A stretch of DNA of 7,668 nt from Parcubacteria group bacterium. Its GTDB lineage: Bacteria > Patescibacteriota > Patescibacteriia > UBA2169. The notes beneath the pieces are model-generated. The model was not told the DNA's origin. It was given only the letters and a program-made list of their open reading frames with translations, and did not search any database. The position numbers were made by a program, and so were the translations under genes. The DNA is taken from positions 1 through 7,668 of the forward strand of contig JACOVK010000016.1 of NCBI GenBank assembly GCA_016177305.1. Reading direction: 5' to 3'. This document shows positions 4,900 to 7,668 of the stretch, piece after piece (position 1 is the first letter of the stretch; each line of letters begins with the position of its first letter).

Positions 4900-4902
4900 G
4901 TG

Positions 4903-6774
4903 TTATTGTACGGTTCCGGCCGAGATGTCGGCATCTTCCAGATCAAGGCCTTCGGCATCCAGCTCCTCGGACAGCGTCTCAACGCCGATCAAGCACACCT
5001 CCTGCCAGGGGCGGTACTGGCTCGTGAATGTGGTCTCGGAAACTTCGCCGTCCGGGTACGTAATGGTGTAGTCAAATGCTGCTTTCATGCCCGCGTGCGG
5101 ACTCTCGGTGCACTTGGTTTTCCCGACCGGCAGATCCAGAGTCTCAATGTACTTGGTGGGCGGCGGGGGCACGCGATCCCAGACACGAGTGCCTGACTGG
5201 GCCGACACTCTGCCGTCTTTGGTTCCCCAGTACTCAAAAAACAAATCATCCCCGAGAACCCTCGTGGCAATGAGCACGTAGTTTGCGGTATCATTCTTAA
5301 AGCGGTAGTCCGGCGCCGGGTCGTAAATAGTCGCATCAGTGCCCGGCAGGCCGTTAGCATCATTATAGTACGAAACCGCGTAGGAATGATTGCGGCGGGC
5401 CGTCACGGGCAACCCAGCTGCCAACGTTCCCCTAAACGTGGTGGTGCCGATCTGGCACAAACCCCCGCCGTACTCGGGCACGGTCTGGTTGCCTTTAATG
5501 ACGAGCTCGGGCAGGTATCCGGCTGCTGCATCAACCTTTCCCAGGGTTTTAAGTAAAGAAAACTCCTCCCCGGGCGGAACCAACGTGCCGTTCACGCTAG
5601 CTGCACCCACCCGGATGTTGTGCCTGCGGTTCGGAGGAGAGCCCGCAAAGCTGGATTTACCCACGCCCAGAAGCTCGGTGATGCCAAGGTTGTTGAGATC
5701 CGCGATCTTCTGCGTTGGTTCGGTAACTTCAACCACCGGAGCAAGCTCGGTTGCGCGCTCAAACAAGAGCTCGCGCTCCCAGAGCTTCCAGGTGTCCTCG
5801 GCCATCACCCGTTTCCCGGAAGCAGGGGCCTTGAACTCAACGACCTTAGCGCCGAGAATGGCAAACTTTGGCTCCTGCGCCTCCATGGCAATGCTCGCAA
5901 CGATTGGGGCAAGCGCTTCCAAGAGGCCGGCTTGTGAAAGCCCTAGTTTTGCGGCTCCGTTCTCATCAACGCGTATCTCAATCAGATCGTTCGTGGTCGC
6001 GGCCGGCCAAAACCAGGATTGCCCGGCGTACCCAATGGAAACTCCTTCGGTAAACAGCGCGCGCCCAACCGCCGGCAAGAGCGGCTCGGCCTGGCTGCGC
6101 GTAAGGATGGGAACGTCTTTTTTCAGCTTGAGGGGAATCGGGGAAAACACGAGCGCATCAAGCTCTTTGCGCGCTTCGGCGAGCGCGCGCTCGTAATCAA
6201 ACACAATGCCTTCCCGGTCCTCGGTTATAGACGCGATTCCGTTCAAAATGACGAGCCGGGCGTCTGTGCCAGGGTGTTCAAGGTTTGAAAGGTTTTTAGC
6301 CAGCAGTTCGGCAACCGCCTCCTCGCGCCAGGTGTAGCGCGGCACAAGCGTTGCGCGTCCGATCAGGCCTCCAAACCGATCCTTCAACTGCCGCACAACG
6401 TTTCCGGTCCGGCCATAGGCAAGCGCGAGCGCAACGCTTGCGTCCGTATCGTAATCAATCAGCGCGTATGAAAGGTCCGGGTCCTCGGTGGTTGCCACCA
6501 CGGACGGGACGTTCACCTTGCGGTCCCGAAACACGAACGTAAGCCCGTTCTGGTCCAGGGTGTCGCTTGCCGCAGCCATGCTTGTTTTGATCTCCGCGCC
6601 GGAGAGGCCGCCGACCGCGTAGGAGCCGACAAACACGCCCGGAAACGCACGCGCCTCATACACGGCCGCGTACCCCGCGTACGCTCCGATTGCAGTGAGC
6701 GACGCCGCAATCAAAACGACCGCGAGCCGCTCCCATGCGTTGTGCCAAAAATGTTTTTTTATTGCGTCCCACAT
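4903..6774 (-). CDS. VanW-family membrane-anchored envelope protein
   Basis: A 623-residue protein. A short basic cytoplasmic N-terminus is followed by one membrane segment at about 18-38, so the bulk faces outward. Residues 43-350 resemble PG_binding_4-type repeats seen before VanW domains (for example FPGVFVGSYAVGGLSGAE at 44-61 and DYDTDASVALALAYGRTG at 107-124). The VanW domain covers about 360-500, with VPPGEEFSLL at 399-408, EYGGGLCQIGTT at 434-445, RNHSYAVSYY at 461-470 and DATIYDP at 480-486. Residues 545-595 are a strand-rich tail, and the end is acidic (EELDAEGLDLED, 603-614). VanW is named from vancomycin resistance clusters, but its biochemical role is unknown; related proteins are widespread without resistance. 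The start at 6774 has GGAAAGG ending three bases upstream. It is the last gene of an operon with hsp20 and a 66-residue gene, 19 bases after the latter. Confidence 0.92.
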   Translation of the reverse strand: MWDAIKKHFWHNAWERLAVVLIAASLTAIGAYAGYAAVYEARAFPGVFVGSYAVGGLSGAEIKTSMAAASDTLDQNGLTFVFRDRKVNVPSVVATTEDPDLSYALIDYDTDASVALALAYGRTGNVVRQLKDRFGGLIGRATLVPRYTWREEAVAELLAKNLSNLEHPGTDARLVILNGIASITEDREGIVFDYERALAEARKELDALVFSPIPLKLKKDVPILTRSQAEPLLPAVGRALFTEGVSIGYAGQSWFWPAATTNDLIEIRVDENGAAKLGLSQAGLLEALAPIVASIAMEAQEPKFAILGAKVVEFKAPASGKRVMAEDTWKLWERELLFERATELAPVVEVTEPTQKIADLNNLGITELLGVGKSSFAGSPPNRRHNIRVGAASVNGTLVPPGEEFSLLKTLGKVDAAAGYLPELVIKGNQTVPEYGGGLCQIGTTTFRGTLAAGLPVTARRNHSYAVSYYNDANGLPGTDATIYDPAPDYRFKNDTANYVLIATRVLGDDLFFEYWGTKDGRVSAQSGTRVWDRVPPPPTKYIETLDLPVGKTKCTESPHAGMKAAFDYTITYPDGEVSETTFTSQYRPWQEVCLIGVETLSEELDAEGLDLEDADISAGTVQ

Positions 6775-6793
6775 GCGCCTTTCCGATTGCGAT

Positions 6794-6994
6794 TCATTTG
6801 ATCGCGAGCAACTGATTCAAGAGATCCCTGGCCTGCGCATCGCCCACCGCCTCCCCGAGGGGTACCACGACGAGCTGGCAGTCGCCTCCGGACGCAAACG
6901 GCAATGCCAGGGACTTCGGGTCTATGGAGAACGATTCTCCGTTCGGCAAGAGCACCCTTCCGGCGCCGCCCTCAAGCACGATTCTCGCCCGCAT
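6794..6994 (-). CDS. Small 66-residue protein, unassigned
   Basis: This is a real small gene judging by its setting. It starts three bases after the hsp20 stop codon, has a full AAGGAGG eight bases upstream and fills the gap before the VanW gene. The protein begins with a strand-rich half containing GRVLLPNGESFSI (12-24). It then has LPFASGGD (31-38), a second strand QLVVVPL (40-46) and an acidic-amphipathic helix with ARDLLNQLL (55-63). This layout (small beta barrel, a turn with Gly-Asp, short C-terminal helix) is reminiscent of DUF3006-type small proteins, but I cannot confirm membership. It has no membrane segment or catalytic motif. Its operon partners suggest a stress or envelope link, by inference only. 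Confidence 0.8.
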   Translation of the reverse strand: MRARIVLEGGAGRVLLPNGESFSIDPKSLALPFASGGDCQLVVVPLGEAVGDAQARDLLNQLLAIK

Positions 6995-6997
6995 ACG

Positions 6998-7480
6998 CTA
7001 TACCTCCTTAACCCGCACGGAAATGCTCTTTGCGCGGCGCGCGCGGGGCAGGCGCACCGTGAGCACGCCGTTCTTGAGGCTCGCGGATACCTTGTCCGCT
7101 TCCACCTCAACCGGCAGGATGATGGAGCGGGAAAACCCCCCCCAGTAGCACTCCTGGTAATAGTGATCCGACACTGATTCCTCTTTTTCCTCGGTACGCT
7201 GGCCGCGGATGGTGAGCATATCGTTAGAGATGGAGATGTCAATATCCTCGGGCTTGACGCCCGCGATGGTTGAGACCACCACCACCTCGCCCTCGGTTCC
7301 GTACACATCAACCGAGAGTTGGCCTTCGTAATTCTCATCAAGCCAATCTTTCTCCTTGGCTCCGGCTTCAGGCACCCCTTCCGCTTCTCGGCCTCCCTGC
7401 CGCGATTCGTCCCGAACCGCGGCGACGTCCTCCACCTCTTCCTCCTTGATTCCGGCTAATTTGTTCAGAAAGCTTACCAT
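6998..7480 (-). CDS. hsp20: Small heat-shock protein, Hsp20 / alpha-crystallin family
   Basis: A 160-residue ATP-independent holdase chaperone that binds unfolding proteins and passes them to other chaperones. The N-terminal 50 residues are short, highly charged and probably flexible. The alpha-crystallin domain spans about 52-146: LSVDVY at 55-60, IAGVKPEDIDISI at 72-84, the segment ECYWGGFSRSIILP at 110-123 (equivalent to the usual ER.YG.F.R..LP), and the signature GVLTVRLPR at 138-146. The C-terminal ISV at 153-155 can serve as the I-x-I/V oligomerisation motif. The start at 7480 has no Shine-Dalgarno, and the predicted leader is only about 24 nt. It is the first gene of an operon with the 66-residue gene and VanW. 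No CIRCE element is visible upstream. Confidence 0.95.
   Translation of the reverse strand: MVSFLNKLAGIKEEEVEDVAAVRDESRQGGREAEGVPEAGAKEKDWLDENYEGQLSVDVYGTEGEVVVVSTIAGVKPEDIDISISNDMLTIRGQRTEEKEESVSDHYYQECYWGGFSRSIILPVEVEADKVSASLKNGVLTVRLPRARRAKSISVRVKEV
7003..7009 (-). promoter_or_regulatory. Consensus Shine-Dalgarno of the 66-residue gene
   Basis: AAGGAGG lies inside the last codons of hsp20, eight bases before the ATG at 6994. It fixes the start of the small gene and suggests translational coupling to hsp20. Confidence 0.85.
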
Positions 7481-7510
7481 AGGGCAACGCGGTTAACGTC
7501 TTATACCAAC

Positions 7511-7539
7511 AGTATACTAAAAATATGTCCGCGCAACAA
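7511..7539 (-). promoter_or_regulatory. Promoter of the hsp20 operon
   Basis: On the minus strand TTGTTG (7539-7534), 17 bases, TATACT (7516-7511). The -10 is good (five of six) and the -35 poor. A second -10-like TATAAG occurs at 7505-7500. TATAC and GTATA (7502-7506 and 7512-7516) make a small inverted repeat over the -10 region. Confidence 0.55.
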
Positions 7540-7557
7540 CCTTAACAATGCCGCCAT

Positions 7558-7586
7558 TTGACCAAAGCCGCAAAACTTTGTATACT
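7558..7586 (+). promoter_or_regulatory. Promoter of tRNA-Glu
   Basis: TTGACC (7558-7563, five of six), 17 bases, TATACT (7581-7586, five of six). Transcription would start near 7593, about 39 bases before the mature tRNA. This is a strong promoter, as expected for a stable RNA. Confidence 0.8.
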
Positions 7587-7631
7587 CGTTGTGTTTATTA
7601 ATCGCAGCGAGCGCGCAACCTGCGACAGCAC

Positions 7632-7668
7632 GCCGCTATCGTCTAATGGTTAGGACGCCAGGTTTTCA
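7632..7668 (+). tRNA. tRNA-Glu (UUC), 5' part
   Basis: The first 37 nucleotides of a tRNA, cut by the window end. The 5' acceptor strand is GCCGCTA (7632-7638), T8 and C9 follow, and the D-arm is GTCT ... AGGAC (7641-7656) with GG in the loop. Then come the 5' half of the anticodon stem CCAGG (7658-7662) and loop TTTTCA (7663-7668). With T33 at 7664 the anticodon is TTC (7665-7667), reading GAA/GAG glutamate codons, and A37 follows. The D-arm sequence is typical of bacterial tRNA-Glu. Intron presence and CCA encoding cannot be judged. Confidence 0.9.

Noticed and set aside
5390..6196. Plus-strand frame of 268 codons opposite the VanW gene
   Set aside because: It lies wholly antisense to a clear VanW-family gene, has low-complexity Ser/Ala/Pro/Arg composition, no ribosome site and no recognisable domain.
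7481..7557. Search for a CIRCE/HrcA operator upstream of hsp20
   Set aside because: No TTAGCACTC-N9-GAGTGCTAA-like repeat is present; only a 5-bp inverted repeat overlaps the -10.
1..7668. CRISPR arrays, insertion sequences, phage or defence genes
   Set aside because: No regularly spaced repeats, transposase or integrase motifs, or nuclease/defence domains were seen in either strand.

Overview
The window looks like a piece of a bacterial chromosome from the Patescibacteria / Candidate Phyla Radiation, most likely Parcubacteria-like. This is inference from gene content and style, not a database match. The supporting signs are a NIF3-like protein with an N-terminal extension, a VanW/PG_binding_4 envelope protein, a 3D-domain protein, a lone ruvB, a short Hsp20, a 257-residue protein resembling an unnamed family I remember from such genomes, and very compact spacing. 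Seven protein genes and the 5' part of a tRNA gene are supported. Six of the protein genes are on the minus strand. One gene ends in TGA, so UGA appears to be a stop and the SR1/Gracilibacteria recoding is not indicated.

Layout from left to right. Positions 1-182 hold no convincing gene but contain a 13-bp-arm palindrome, short GC-rich repeats and a small hairpin next to a stop codon. Next come a secreted or anchored 3D-domain protein (183-821, minus), a regulatory spacer with a promoter, a possible operator and a terminator (822-972), and ruvB (973-1995, minus). A divergent 58-bp spacer carrying an 11-bp inverted repeat separates ruvB from a YjjX/DUF84-type non-canonical purine NTP phosphatase (2054-2587, plus). 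A 19-bp terminator hairpin (2586-2636) serves the 257-residue unknown protein (2666-3439, minus). That gene has a near-consensus promoter, a leader with three hairpins and a strong Shine-Dalgarno. A compact terminator (3577-3611) closes the NIF3-like gene (3621-4658, minus).

The 244-bp spacer 4659-4902 is the most unusual part. It has two back-to-back promoters whose -35 boxes lie in one palindrome, then a perfect 24-bp inverted repeat around a 70-nt core, ending in T-runs on both strands. This could be a small RNA gene of about 165 nt reading plus, or an odd bidirectional terminator or foldback element. To its right is a minus-strand operon of hsp20 (6998-7480), a 66-residue protein (6794-6994) and a VanW-domain membrane protein (4903-6774). 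A divergent spacer then holds the hsp20 promoter and a promoter for tRNA-Glu(UUC), which starts at 7632 and is cut by the window end.

Functionally the genes are mostly housekeeping: recombination (RuvB), nucleotide pool cleaning (YjjX-like), metal-centre NIF3, protein quality control (Hsp20) and envelope proteins (3D, VanW). No mobile element, CRISPR array or recognised defence system is visible. The possible novelty lies in the non-coding architecture and in the two unassigned proteins (257 and 66 residues).
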